NCBI RefSeq assembly: GCF_003987475.1
Contig: NZ_PIQH01000010.1
Location: 1-64,000 of the forward strand
Direction: 5' to 3'
Source of the DNA: Idiomarina tyrosinivorans
GTDB taxonomy: Bacteria; Pseudomonadota; Gammaproteobacteria; Enterobacterales; Alteromonadaceae
Length of the DNA: 64,000 nucleotides
Shown here in pieces: positions 29,476 to 37,128 of the stretch; positions within the stretch are counted from its first letter, which is position 1; every line of letters starts with the position of its first letter. Under the pieces are notes generated by a model, which did not search any database, was not told where the DNA came from, and saw nothing but the letters and a program-made list of their open reading frames with translations. The position numbers were made by a program, and so were the translations under genes.

Positions 29476-29853
29476 TTACGCGACATCACGCATCATGAAC
29501 CCTTTCACTGCTTCCGCCAGTGCGTCATCCGCGATCGGTTTTGCGAGGCAATCGTTCGCCCCAGATTTCAGCGCCTGTGGTTCTATCTGATTGATTTCCT
29601 GCGTGGTCATCAGCAACAGTGGCGTATCCTCATAGTCCACCAACTCGCGTAAATTACGCAACAAGCTAAGGCCGTCCATGACTGGCATCTTGTGGTCTAA
29701 TAACACCAAGTCAAATTGCCCTTGTTTAGCCTGGCTTAAGCCGTCTAGACCATCGACTGCTTCAGTTATTTCGGCATTGACAGTACGTAGCGCTTGAACG
29801 AGTTGAGCGCGGGTACGAGGGTTGTCCTCTACCAGCAGAATACGAAAGCTCAT
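29476..29853 (-). CDS. Single-domain response regulator (CheY-like)
   Basis: A stand-alone receiver domain of 125 residues with no output domain. The acidic pair is E9-D10, the phosphoacceptor D53 in LVLLDHKMPVMDG, the switch Thr about 83-84, and Lys105 in AKP. The gene begins ATGA, overlapping the stop of a 40-residue membrane peptide gene, and lies 12 bases before apt. No histidine kinase is in the window, so partner and target are unknown. Its placement after hvfABC suggests, but does not prove, cotranscription with that system. Confidence 0.85.
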   Translation of the reverse strand: MSFRILLVEDNPRTRAQLVQALRTVNAEITEAVDGLDGLSQAKQGQFDLVLLDHKMPVMDGLSLLRNLRELVDYEDTPLLLMTTQEINQIEPQALKSGANDCLAKPIADDALAEAVKGFMMRDVA

Positions 29854-29972
29854 GACGACAAAAATTTAATCAATCCGAGTACTGCGGGCAAACTCACTGT
29901 GCAGAAAAATACAACGACAGCCAGTGGGATAAAACGTTTTTTTGTGCTTTCACGAAATGCTACATCAGACAT
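29850..29972 (-). CDS. Small single-pass membrane protein, unannotated type
   Basis: A 40-residue ORF starting MSDVAFRESTKKRF, followed by a long hydrophobic stretch (residues about 15-37, IPLAVVVFFCTVSLPAVLGL) and ending LIKFLSS. AGAGAGG lies 8 bases before the ATG, which is a good ribosome site. Its stop overlaps the response regulator start as ATGA, and it begins 31 bases after the hvfC stop. It has one probable membrane helix with a basic N-terminal side and one Cys in the helix. I do not recognise a family. The ribosome site and tight overlap make it likely to be translated. Confidence 0.65.
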   Translation of the reverse strand: MSDVAFRESTKKRFIPLAVVVFFCTVSLPAVLGLIKFLSS

Positions 29973-30003
29973 GCGGCTTACCTCTCTTTTTACCGGTCGC
30001 TGA

Positions 30004-30738
30004 TCATACTGGATCCTTGGACCGGTTAAAAGGAGGAATCAGTACTTTCACTTCCGCTAAATTCATTAACGCCTGTTGGACCGTTTCAGCCACCTCGGAA
30101 GGAGGCTGCTGACTCAGTACCGATTGCGAGAATTGGATGATTTGACGTTGCGAAAAGCCCTCCTCAGGCCAACCAGATTGGTGTAACCATAGTGCCGTAA
30201 GCGGCGATAACTTACTAAACCGAATCGCTCCATGGGGTTGTCGATACACCACAAAGCACTGCGCTTGTGGCAGCGGTTGTTGAGGCTGAAATGCTGGAGA
30301 TATTTTATCCAGCGGATAAAAACTCACAATCGATTGCAGGGTCGAATTCCAACGCCATAGCGTTGCGCGCTCTGCAACCTGTTCTGGCGCGTTTGCCACA
30401 GCAACCTCAAGCCACTCATAATACGCCAAGTCAGCGGCAAAAGCCGGTAGCTCTGGTTGCTTTTGACAAAATTCAGCAAAGCTCTGGGCTATGTGGTGAA
30501 AGTACGGTGAATGCCCGCGAAATTGACTATAGAACTGCTGTAGCAATGCCGCTTTACGTGGCTTGGATAGCAGTGACAACAACACTGGGAATGCCCGCTC
30601 GACAAATTGGACGATGTTGTTTTTCAGCAAACGCCGATAAACCGCGAGCCGCTGTGGCTCAACATCCACTAAGTCCTTTTGTTCTGGCGCCGTCACCGCT
30701 TCAACGAAACGTTGTTGAATGCGCTGAAAGTCATGCAT
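30004..30738 (-). CDS. hvfC: HvfC/BufC-type protein (DUF2063, DNA-binding-like)
   Basis: A 244-residue protein of the DUF2063 family, the usual partner of DUF692 enzymes (as MbnC partners MbnB). The N-terminal domain has the family's pattern: LAVYRRLLKNNIVQFVERAFPVLLSLL, then HSPYFHHIAQSFAEFCQ and YYEWLEVAV. The C-terminal part is a variable substrate-recognition domain (LSPLTALWLHQSGWPEEGFSQRQ). The start is the ATG at 30736-30738, which overlaps the hvfB stop by 8 bases; the upstream start at 30849 would lie in hvfB. In studied systems this subunit recognises the precursor peptide and supports the DUF692 oxidase. Confidence 0.88.
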   Translation of the reverse strand: MHDFQRIQQRFVEAVTAPEQKDLVDVEPQRLAVYRRLLKNNIVQFVERAFPVLLSLLSKPRKAALLQQFYSQFRGHSPYFHHIAQSFAEFCQKQPELPAFAADLAYYEWLEVAVANAPEQVAERATLWRWNSTLQSIVSFYPLDKISPAFQPQQPLPQAQCFVVYRQPHGAIRFSKLSPLTALWLHQSGWPEEGFSQRQIIQFSQSVLSQQPPSEVAETVQQALMNLAEVKVLIPPFNRSKDPV

Positions 30739-31564
30739 ATACGGAAGCCGCCTCGTACTGCAACTGTTTGATGGTTTCCAATTCACCCGTGAGTGCGGTG
30801 AGACTGGGAACGTTGCTGTCGCGTTCGAGTAATGTTGGCCGTTGGCCATGGTGTCGATAGCTATAAGCTAATAATTCATAAACCTCCTGCTTGATTGCGC
30901 TCGCATGAGTATCAACTAAAAGCTCAGCAGATTCTTCGCTATGTCCAGCGATGTGGTAATAGCGAATCGCATGGCTTGGAATGGCGCGGATAAACTCGCG
31001 TGCATCATAACCGTGATTAAAACTATTAACGTATACGTTATTGACATCGAGTAGCAGTTCGCAAGCGGACTCGGTTAATACTTGTAGGATAAAATCTATT
31101 TCACGGATATCTCGTGCTAACGGCGTGTAATAGGAAATATTTTCCAGCACTAACGGCCGCTCTATAATGTCCTGCACTTGCCGCACCCTTTCAGCAACAT
31201 AACTCGCTGCGTCGGCGGTAAACGGCATCGGCATCAAGTCGTACAAATGGCCTTGAAAGCTACTAAAACTGAGGTGCTCGCTATACCAAGGGATTTGATA
31301 GCGTTGCAAAAACGTTTTAATTTCGAGCAGGAAGGTCTTGTCTAACGGTTCGGGTCCGCCGATAGATAACGACAAGCCATGGCACCGGAGCGGATAGTTC
31401 GCAGCAATTTGGTCCAATAGCTCCAGCTTGCGTGGTTGGGTCATCCAGTTTTCTGGCGCCAATTCCAAAAAATCACATACTAAGCGGCGCTGTTGCGCCG
31501 CTTCAATAAGGGGTCGCCGTAGACCAATTCCTACAGCTTGACGTGGTAACGTGTTATTCGTCAT
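30731..31564 (-). CDS. hvfB: HvfB/BufB-type multinuclear iron enzyme (DUF692)
   Basis: DUF692 TIM-barrel oxygenase. In the studied methanobactin, bufferin and Hvf systems such enzymes modify cysteines of a precursor peptide, forming oxazolone or thiooxazole copper ligands. The 277-residue protein (ATG at 31562-31564, MTNNTLPRQAVGIG) has the candidate metal ligands H62, E96-H97, E141-N142, D173-N175, H184, H204-H208 and E247. The motifs are CHGLSLS, YSEHLSF, LENISYY, LDVNNVYVN, YYHIAGHSE and LLERDSN. Its start overlaps the 3' end of hvfA by 11 bases and its stop overlaps hvfC. Confidence 0.92.
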   Translation of the reverse strand: MTNNTLPRQAVGIGLRRPLIEAAQQRRLVCDFLELAPENWMTQPRKLELLDQIAANYPLRCHGLSLSIGGPEPLDKTFLLEIKTFLQRYQIPWYSEHLSFSSFQGHLYDLMPMPFTADAASYVAERVRQVQDIIERPLVLENISYYTPLARDIREIDFILQVLTESACELLLDVNNVYVNSFNHGYDAREFIRAIPSHAIRYYHIAGHSEESAELLVDTHASAIKQEVYELLAYSYRHHGQRPTLLERDSNVPSLTALTGELETIKQLQYEAASVYA

Positions 31565-31958
31565 CTGAATCGTCTGATGAATCCTCAGAACCACATTTAC
31601 CTTCGCCGCACTTACCCTCTTCCATTTTGTCCTTCATCATTTCGCGTTTGTCCATGTGCTCTTTCTGCATCATCTCACGCTTTTCCATGCTCTTTTCTTT
31701 CATCATATCGCGCTTTTCCATGGCCTTCTCTTTCATCATATCAGCCTTGTCATGCGCTTGTTCTTTCATTTCTTTGCCTTTCTCTTGACCGTCTTGTTTC
31801 ATCTCGTCTTTTTTACCACCGCAAGCACCGTTAAGGTTTGCACGCTCGTAACCACTACCTAAATCCATCGCGTGAACCGTTGTTGCTTGTGCTTCCATTG
31901 CAGCCCCTGCAGCTAACGACAGCAGCGCAGCAGCAGAAATAGACATTGATTTGTTCAT
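31554..31958 (-). CDS. hvfA: HvfA-like copper-binding RiPP precursor with EGKCG motifs
   Basis: A 134-residue protein with a signal peptide (about 1-25, MNKSMSISAAALLSLAAG, cleavage near AQA), a GACGG motif (C46), a charged region, four 11-residue Met-rich repeats (73-116), and two tandem EGKCG motifs (114-118 and 119-123) before an Asp/Ser tail. EGKCG is the site reported to be modified in HvfA proteins. I start it at the ATG at 31956-31958; the longer frame to 32009 lacks a signal-like N-terminus. It is followed by hvfB and hvfC with overlapping genes. Predicted export to the periplasm, with copper handling as the role, is inference from family knowledge. Confidence 0.85.
   Translation of the reverse strand: MNKSMSISAAALLSLAAGAAMEAQATTVHAMDLGSGYERANLNGACGGKKDEMKQDGQEKGKEMKEQAHDKADMMKEKAMEKRDMMKEKSMEKREMMQKEHMDKREMMKDKMEEGKCGEGKCGSEDSSDDSDDE
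31611..31742 (-). repeat. Four tandem 33-base repeats inside hvfA
   Basis: Four in-frame 33-base units encode DMMKEKAMEKR, DMMKEKSMEKR, EMMQKEHMDKR and EMMKDKMEEGK. The first two are nearly identical in DNA as well. The last unit merges into the first EGKCG motif. An 11-residue period with paired Met fits a charged helix or hendecad coiled coil. Confidence 0.85.
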
Positions 31959-32003
31959 CGTCGTACCCTTCATTGTTGTGAGAAATTGTCTATGAATAAC
32001 ATA

Positions 32004-32035
32004 GGACAAGACCCGAGAAAGGCAAATAACTTACA
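32004..32035 (-). promoter_or_regulatory. Candidate hvfA promoter, ECF-sigma-like
   Basis: On the minus strand TGTAAG (32035-32030) is followed, 17 bases on, by GTCTTGTCC (32012-32004), 45 bases upstream of the hvfA ATG. No sigma-70 pair is obvious. Related operons in other bacteria are controlled by ECF sigma factors, whose -35 boxes often contain GTAA, so this is a possible ECF promoter. The match is judged by eye and is weak evidence. Confidence 0.3.
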
Positions 32036-32061
32036 AAAAAATTACATTGTGCAACAGACAT

Positions 32062-32092
32062 AAAAAAAGCCCGCTAAGTAGCGAGCTTTTTT
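32062..32092. terminator. Terminator between the TPR gene and hvfA
   Basis: An 8-base GC-rich stem (AGCCCGCT / AGCGAGCT, one G-U) with an A run before and a T run after on either strand. On the minus strand it follows the TPR gene stop by 17 bases, ending the TonB2-type operon. hvfA therefore probably has its own promoter. Confidence 0.85.
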
Positions 32093-32108
32093 CTTCAGTT
32101 TTACTTTA

Positions 32109-33404
32109 CTAAAGGTCTACGCCTTTACGCTTAGCGGTTGAACGAATGTAACCTTCCCAGCTACGCGCATTTCTGCTCTGGTTGCTGTAGTCTTTCGCTT
32201 GGTTAACATAGCTCAATGCTTTGCGATAATCGCCACCGTAGAAATAGGCTTCTGCTAAAGACATTAGGACTTTTCCTTTATCTTTGCCTTCAGCATAGTC
32301 CAGTGCTTTCAAATAAGGTGTTGTTGCAGCAACGTATTGCTCATTCAACACTAACACTGAACCTTGCTTACGTAGGTACTCCGCCTTATCTTCAGCCTCT
32401 TCGGCTTTATCTGCAGCTTTACCGTACCAATGCGCAGCCTCTTTCCACTCTTTCGCTCGGTGATAACTTGATGCGATACTGCTTAGCACGTTCTCAGTAG
32501 CTTTCACATCGCCCTTCGCCACATGTTCCTCTAAAACTTTGGCCGCTTTATAAGGAACGCCGTTGTTATCGTACAACTGCGACAAAATACGGTAATGCGA
32601 TTCAGATGTTAGATAGCCAGCAATGTCTGCAATTTCCATTGTTTCCAATGCTTTCTCATACTGTTCATTAGACAGATACATCTGCGCCAACTGAGGCCAC
32701 CACTTAGTGACTTCTGGCATTTTGTTTAAGCCTTCGATCAACACGTCAATGGCCTCATCATACATCTTGCGTTCATAGTAAGACGCCATCATCAACGTAT
32801 AGAGATCTTTATTGGGCTTGTCCGACGCTGCTAACGCCATGCGCGCAGGTGGAATAATCTTTGCGTACTGTTTAGTTTGATAATAAGCATTAGCAAGATA
32901 GTTCAGTACGCTCGGATCTTTTTCGCCGGTAAACATCAACCATTTTTTCAAATAGTCAATCGACTGCTCGTACTTCTCTTCTTGCAGGCTTAATTGGCCA
33001 ACTAACTTGAGCACTGCAGCTTGATCGTTCCAACCGAGAACATTTGCATCAGCAGCTTCTTTCAACATCGAAAGTGCTATAGCAGATTTCTCATTTGCCG
33101 CATATAAGTTACCAAGGAAACGTTCCAAATACGCTTTATCGTATTCTGAATTCGTTTCAACCTGTTCAAGCATTGCGATCGCACCCTGAAGGTCATCTTC
33201 TTCATAGAGTTTGAACGCTTCCATGATCGAGCGACCAACGCTCTGTGACGCCGCTTTATTTTTACGGCTATCTTTCATGGTTTGAACGTCTTCTTTACTT
33301 GGTAGCTTAAAACCTAAGTCTTGTTCTTGCGCATTCGTCAAAGGAGAAACTAGTAAACCCACAAGAAGTAGACTGATCGAAGTAATATTACGAATATTCT
33401 TCAT
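32109..33404 (-). CDS. TPR repeat protein of the TonB2 operon
   Basis: A 431-residue periplasmic protein with a signal peptide (about 1-25, ending LTNA) and a chain of tetratricopeptide-like helical repeats from about residue 50 to the C-terminus (for example YLANAYYQTKQYAKII, LMMASYYERKMYDEAIDVL, SLAEAYFYGGDYRKALSYV). It is the last gene of the DUF3450-ttpC-exbB-exbD-tonB unit and starts 3 bases after tonB. In vibrios a similar TPR gene follows TonB2 systems; it may be a scaffold for the complex. No other domain is seen. Confidence 0.88.
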   Translation of the reverse strand: MKNIRNITSISLLLVGLLVSPLTNAQEQDLGFKLPSKEDVQTMKDSRKNKAASQSVGRSIMEAFKLYEEDDLQGAIAMLEQVETNSEYDKAYLERFLGNLYAANEKSAIALSMLKEAADANVLGWNDQAAVLKLVGQLSLQEEKYEQSIDYLKKWLMFTGEKDPSVLNYLANAYYQTKQYAKIIPPARMALAASDKPNKDLYTLMMASYYERKMYDEAIDVLIEGLNKMPEVTKWWPQLAQMYLSNEQYEKALETMEIADIAGYLTSESHYRILSQLYDNNGVPYKAAKVLEEHVAKGDVKATENVLSSIASSYHRAKEWKEAAHWYGKAADKAEEAEDKAEYLRKQGSVLVLNEQYVAATTPYLKALDYAEGKDKGKVLMSLAEAYFYGGDYRKALSYVNQAKDYSNQSRNARSWEGYIRSTAKRKGVDL

Positions 33405-33407
33405 GTC

Positions 33408-34022
33408 TTAATTCTCCTGTAGGTTAAAGTCTAGCTGAACGGTCATCCCTTCTTGACGAACAGGCTTACCATCGATCACTTTGGGTTTATATTTCCAGCG
33501 AAGCAAAGCACGGCGTGCTTCCCTGTCAAACACCCGACGAGGCTGCGAATCAAGAATTTCGACGTCGGTTACATTACCCGCTTCATCAATCGTAAAGCTG
33601 AGCTGTACCCACCCTTCGATGCCCCCGCGAGCTGCTTCCTGAGGATACCGTGGCTCGATACGAACGATTGGGGTTGCGTCACCATCTTGGTTCATAAATG
33701 AACCTGGCCCTGCAAGACCTGTATCAGCACCGCCAACGTTAACATCAAAGCCTAGGTCCATATTCAGACCACCAGCATCAGACGTATCAGGCGTAGAGTC
33801 TGGTGTCTGAGGTGGTCGACTAGGTGGCGGCGGTGGTGGCGGCGGTGTCCGCCGACGTTGCTGCACATCCGATTCAGGTGGCGACGTTACGATATCAATC
33901 ACTGGTGTTGGTGGTGGCGCTTCATTACGCTTAGCGCCACCTCCAATCAAGTAAGCCATAAAGACAAACAAACCAAACGTAACGGCGGCACCTAATAGTA
34001 AAGATACTAAAAAGCGCACCAT
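33408..34022 (-). CDS. tonB2: TonB2-like energy transducer
   Basis: A 204-residue TonB family protein: an N-terminal membrane anchor (about 4-27), a Pro-rich periplasmic spacer with a run of eight prolines (about 60-67), and a C-terminal TonB domain (about 118-202) with EPRYPQEAARGGIEGWVQLSFTI, the VEILDSQPRRVFDREARRAL stretch and RWKYKP. It passes proton-motive energy from ExbB/ExbD to outer-membrane receptors. It starts 1 base after exbD. Confidence 0.93.
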   Translation of the reverse strand: MVRFLVSLLLGAAVTFGLFVFMAYLIGGGAKRNEAPPPTPVIDIVTSPPESDVQQRRRTPPPPPPPPSRPPQTPDSTPDTSDAGGLNMDLGFDVNVGGADTGLAGPGSFMNQDGDATPIVRIEPRYPQEAARGGIEGWVQLSFTIDEAGNVTDVEILDSQPRRVFDREARRALLRWKYKPKVIDGKPVRQEGMTVQLDFNLQEN

Positions 34023-34023
34023 A

Positions 34024-34425
34024 TTAGTTAGTCTCCGCGGCTATGGATATCTTATCGATACCCGCTTCCTTCACTTGATCCATGACTTGAACCACAACAC
34101 CGTGCTCAGCTTTTTTATCAGCTTGAATGACCACCAAATCAGTAGGCTGTTCGGCGACCATACGCTCGACGTTTGCGGCAACACGTTCGACATCGACCAT
34201 GCGTTTATCCATCCAGACTTCACCATTTGCACGAATAGCAATAAAGATATTCGCCGACGGCTTTTTCTGTGCCTGGCTGGCTTCCGGTTTATTCACATCG
34301 ATACCTGCTTCTTTTACGAACGAGGTCGTAACAATGAAGAAGATCAACATGATAAATACGATATCGAGCATCGGCGTCATATCAATCGACGCGTCTTCCT
34401 CTTCTCGAATACGTTTACGTGCCAT
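34024..34425 (-). CDS. exbD2: ExbD2-type biopolymer transport protein
   Basis: Inner-membrane proton-channel subunit, 133 residues, with one N-terminal helix. The essential Asp is D21 in DMTPMLDIVFIMLIFFIV, equivalent to D25 of E. coli ExbD. The periplasmic domain has the usual VVIQADKKAEHG. It lies 12 bases downstream of exbB2. Confidence 0.94.
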   Translation of the reverse strand: MARKRIREEEDASIDMTPMLDIVFIMLIFFIVTTSFVKEAGIDVNKPEASQAQKKPSANIFIAIRANGEVWMDKRMVDVERVAANVERMVAEQPTDLVVIQADKKAEHGVVVQVMDQVKEAGIDKISIAAETN

Positions 34426-34437
34426 AATTATACTCTC

Positions 34438-34962
34438 TTAGTGATGTGGCAAACTGTCGACCAAATTCTCTTTCGCACGTTTCACCTTACTTTCAAGGCG
34501 AGTGGCGAAGAACATGCCAGATAGGGCCGCAACCATACCTGCCATTGTTGGGATAGTCGCCATTGAAATACCAGACGCCATCAAACGAGGGTTACCCGTT
34601 CCTTGTACCGCCATAATTTCAAACACTGCAATCATCCCAGTTACCGTGCCTAGCAGTCCAACCAGCGGACATAATGCTACACAGGTTTTGATCAACAGAA
34701 TTCGTGCATTCAGTTTATCATTCGCTTCGGAAATCCATGCTTCACGGATTCTATGGGCGTACCACGAGGTCGTATCTTTCCGTTCGTTCCAGCGTGCGAT
34801 GATCGTATCACGTAGTTTTGGAAACGAATTCACTAGATACCAGTAGCGCTCGATCATCAGTACCCACATTAGAAAGAGCACCCCCATGACAACGTATAAA
34901 ACGTTGCCACCGGTCGCAATAAAATCCCTGACAGATTCCCAAAGTTCTATCAGGTAAAGCAT
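34438..34962 (-). CDS. exbB2: ExbB2-type MotA/TolQ/ExbB proton channel protein
   Basis: A 174-residue proton-channel subunit with three membrane helices. The conserved block LCPLVGLLGTVTGMIAVFEIM and the GISMATIPTMAGMVAALSGMFF helix are the family signature. The start is the ATG at 34960-34962 (MLYLIELWESV); the longer frame to 35055 reads into ttpC and gives an unnatural N-terminus. It starts 4 bases after ttpC. Confidence 0.93.
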   Translation of the reverse strand: MLYLIELWESVRDFIATGGNVLYVVMGVLFLMWVLMIERYWYLVNSFPKLRDTIIARWNERKDTTSWYAHRIREAWISEANDKLNARILLIKTCVALCPLVGLLGTVTGMIAVFEIMAVQGTGNPRLMASGISMATIPTMAGMVAALSGMFFATRLESKVKRAKENLVDSLPHH

Positions 34963-34966
34963 AGGA

Positions 34967-36343
34967 TTACTCCTTCTCCGAATGCGCTGCGATGATGCCT
35001 GCAGCCTGCTCGTCCAACACGTGAACGATATGCTTGCTGCGAGCAGCCACAACACTGTGCGCTAGAATCAATGGAATCGCGGCAATCAAACCTTCAGCGG
35101 TGGTTACCAATGCCATTGAAATATCACCTGCCATGATCTTCGGATCACCAGTACCAAACAAGGTGATTGATTGGAACGTACCAATCATACCAACAACCGT
35201 ACCCAATAGACCCAATAATGGAGCGATAGCAGCAAAAATCTTAATAACGTTAACCCCGGCATCGATGCTTGGCGTCTCACGCATGATAGCTTCGTCCAGT
35301 TTCAACTCTAGGTTTTCAGCGTCAGCTGATTTGTTCTCGTGATAAACCTTCAAAATGCGACCCAAAGGGTTCTTCTCTGAAGGGTTAGAGATGTTTTTCA
35401 GCTGTGAGCGAATTTTTGCATTAACACTTGCCAAGGTAACCAGCTTGTAAATAGAGATTAATAAGCCAAGAATCAGTACTGCGGTAATAACATAACCGAC
35501 TGTGCCACCTTGGTGATAACGCTCTTCAAGTGTCGCTTTCTGCGTTAACAAGCTCAGGATTTGACCTTTTGACGGATCCAGATAAACACCGGCATAACCG
35601 CTTGTTGTATCAGTAAACTCATCCGCTTCATCAGTGACATAACCATCTGGTTGACGACCAAGAGGCTGAACTTGCTCAGTTGCATCGCTATAGATTAGGT
35701 AATCACCATTTGGCGCGATCAAGTTGAATACGCCGACACGGGTAACGTCCATTTGCTCAGTTCCGCCGTCCAACAAGGTTACGGTGGTAGGGAACGTCAC
35801 AACTTTACCTGACTCAGTCATCTCAGTAAGCAACGCTAACCAAAGCTCTTCCAGCTCTTTCAACGTAGGAAGTTCTTTCGCTTCAGAAAGACTTTCCAAC
35901 ACGTCTTCACGACCTGGATACTGCGCGCTAATAATTGAAGTAGCGATACGGCCAATGGTATCTGTCGCAGCGCCACGAACGACACCGAACATTTCACCTA
36001 ATGTACCTTTCGCGTTTTCCAATTCAGTTTCTTTGTTTGCCAGCTTGATCTCGTTTTCAGAGAAGGCTTTCTGCAAACGCTGACTGCGAGCTTCCTCGTC
36101 TTTTAGCTGTTGCTTGGCTTTATTTAACATTGCCTGCTTGTCGGCTTTTTCCGCCAAGAAGGCTTGCTCGCGTTGCTGATCAAGCTTACGTGAGGATACT
36201 CGATTTTCTTTGACCAATTGAAGCAGTTGATCAAGTGATTTTGCTTCTGGCTGCGTTTGTTGCTGGGCGTTTGCAGCGATTGTCGTACCAGCAGTTAAGG
36301 TAACGGTTGCTGCGACCAGCACATTTTTCAATAGCTGTTTCAT
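34967..36343 (-). CDS. ttpC: TtpC-like large MotA/TolQ/ExbB protein
   Basis: A 458-residue fusion-type protein: a signal peptide (1-27), a long charged coiled coil (about 35-115), a periplasmic domain, a membrane helix (about 282-300), and a C-terminal ExbB-like channel domain (about 375-440) with IAPLLGLLGTVVGMIGTFQSITLFG. In vibrios TtpC is an extra component required by TonB2 systems and is thought to add a periplasmic module. Its start overlaps the DUF3450 stop by 4 bases. Confidence 0.92.
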   Translation of the reverse strand: MKQLLKNVLVAATVTLTAGTTIAANAQQQTQPEAKSLDQLLQLVKENRVSSRKLDQQREQAFLAEKADKQAMLNKAKQQLKDEEARSQRLQKAFSENEIKLANKETELENAKGTLGEMFGVVRGAATDTIGRIATSIISAQYPGREDVLESLSEAKELPTLKELEELWLALLTEMTESGKVVTFPTTVTLLDGGTEQMDVTRVGVFNLIAPNGDYLIYSDATEQVQPLGRQPDGYVTDEADEFTDTTSGYAGVYLDPSKGQILSLLTQKATLEERYHQGGTVGYVITAVLILGLLISIYKLVTLASVNAKIRSQLKNISNPSEKNPLGRILKVYHENKSADAENLELKLDEAIMRETPSIDAGVNVIKIFAAIAPLLGLLGTVVGMIGTFQSITLFGTGDPKIMAGDISMALVTTAEGLIAAIPLILAHSVVAARSKHIVHVLDEQAAGIIAAHSEKE

Positions 36344-37128
36344 TCTGCACTCTCCGCTGCGAACACTGGAAGTTTAACCAGATCATAAGCTGTTTGCTTA
36401 CGAGACATACGAATAGCCGTTGTCAAAGGACGAATAAATTCATCTTCCAAAGCTGACCATTCGTCAGTTTCGTTGTTGTAGATCCACGCGTTTTTCAGGT
36501 CCAACGATTGTGCTAAGAAAGTCACGCGACCCATATGGAAAAAGTCAACTGCAACTTGTTCGCCATTGATGTCTAAAGTGCCTTCATAAGACATCAAACC
36601 AGAACCATATTCAAGTTCTGCTTGGTACGCTTCAATCACCTGACGGAAACGCTCTGACGTAGAAACGTCTGAGTCTTCCATGATTTCGCGTAAGGTCGCA
36701 ACGCGCGCTAACCGCTTTTCACGACTTATCGGCATGTCCAACTTGATGAAGTTCTCTAATGCATCGATCATTTCATACATCAGTGGAATCACACCTTTCT
36801 TAGTGTCTTCGATACCATTGATTTGTTTTTGCAATGACGCCAAAGATGCCTCTTGGTCTGCTACCAAGCGTGCAACGTGATCATTGTATATTTTAAGGTT
36901 CTCGTACTCAGCGATAGTCGAGCGGTAATCGATCAAAAGATCTTGACTTTGCTCGAACAGTGAGTCGATTTTCTTCTGCGACTGTTCAGACGCAGCGATC
37001 GTTTTAGCATCTTCGCTTTGAAGTTTAGCGACGTTTACTTGCTGGGCAGCAGCAATACCGCTACCGGCCATCGCCATTATGCCCACTAGGGCTGTTGCGA
37101 TTTTGGTTCTATTGATTACTTTGGTCAT
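36340..37128 (-). CDS. DUF3450 periplasmic protein of the TonB2 operon
   Basis: A 262-residue exported coiled-coil protein. The signal peptide is about 1-28 (ending GIAAA), then a coiled coil (about 35-110, VAKLQSEDAKTIAASEQSQKK onwards), then a globular C-terminal part. The start is the ATG at 37126-37128 (MTKVINRTKI), preceded by GGGAA; the longer reading to 37260 lacks a signal sequence at its start. DUF3450 genes are the usual first gene of TtpC/TonB2 operons; the function is not known. I see no Fur box upstream. Confidence 0.9.
   Translation of the reverse strand: MTKVINRTKIATALVGIMAMAGSGIAAAQQVNVAKLQSEDAKTIAASEQSQKKIDSLFEQSQDLLIDYRSTIAEYENLKIYNDHVARLVADQEASLASLQKQINGIEDTKKGVIPLMYEMIDALENFIKLDMPISREKRLARVATLREIMEDSDVSTSERFRQVIEAYQAELEYGSGLMSYEGTLDINGEQVAVDFFHMGRVTFLAQSLDLKNAWIYNNETDEWSALEDEFIRPLTTAIRMSRKQTAYDLVKLPVFAAESAE

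Noticed and set aside
29992-30026. Inverted repeat ACCGGTC/GACCGGT at the hvfC end as a terminator
   Set aside because: Only a 7-base stem with a 21-base loop and no T run on the minus strand, so not a convincing terminator.
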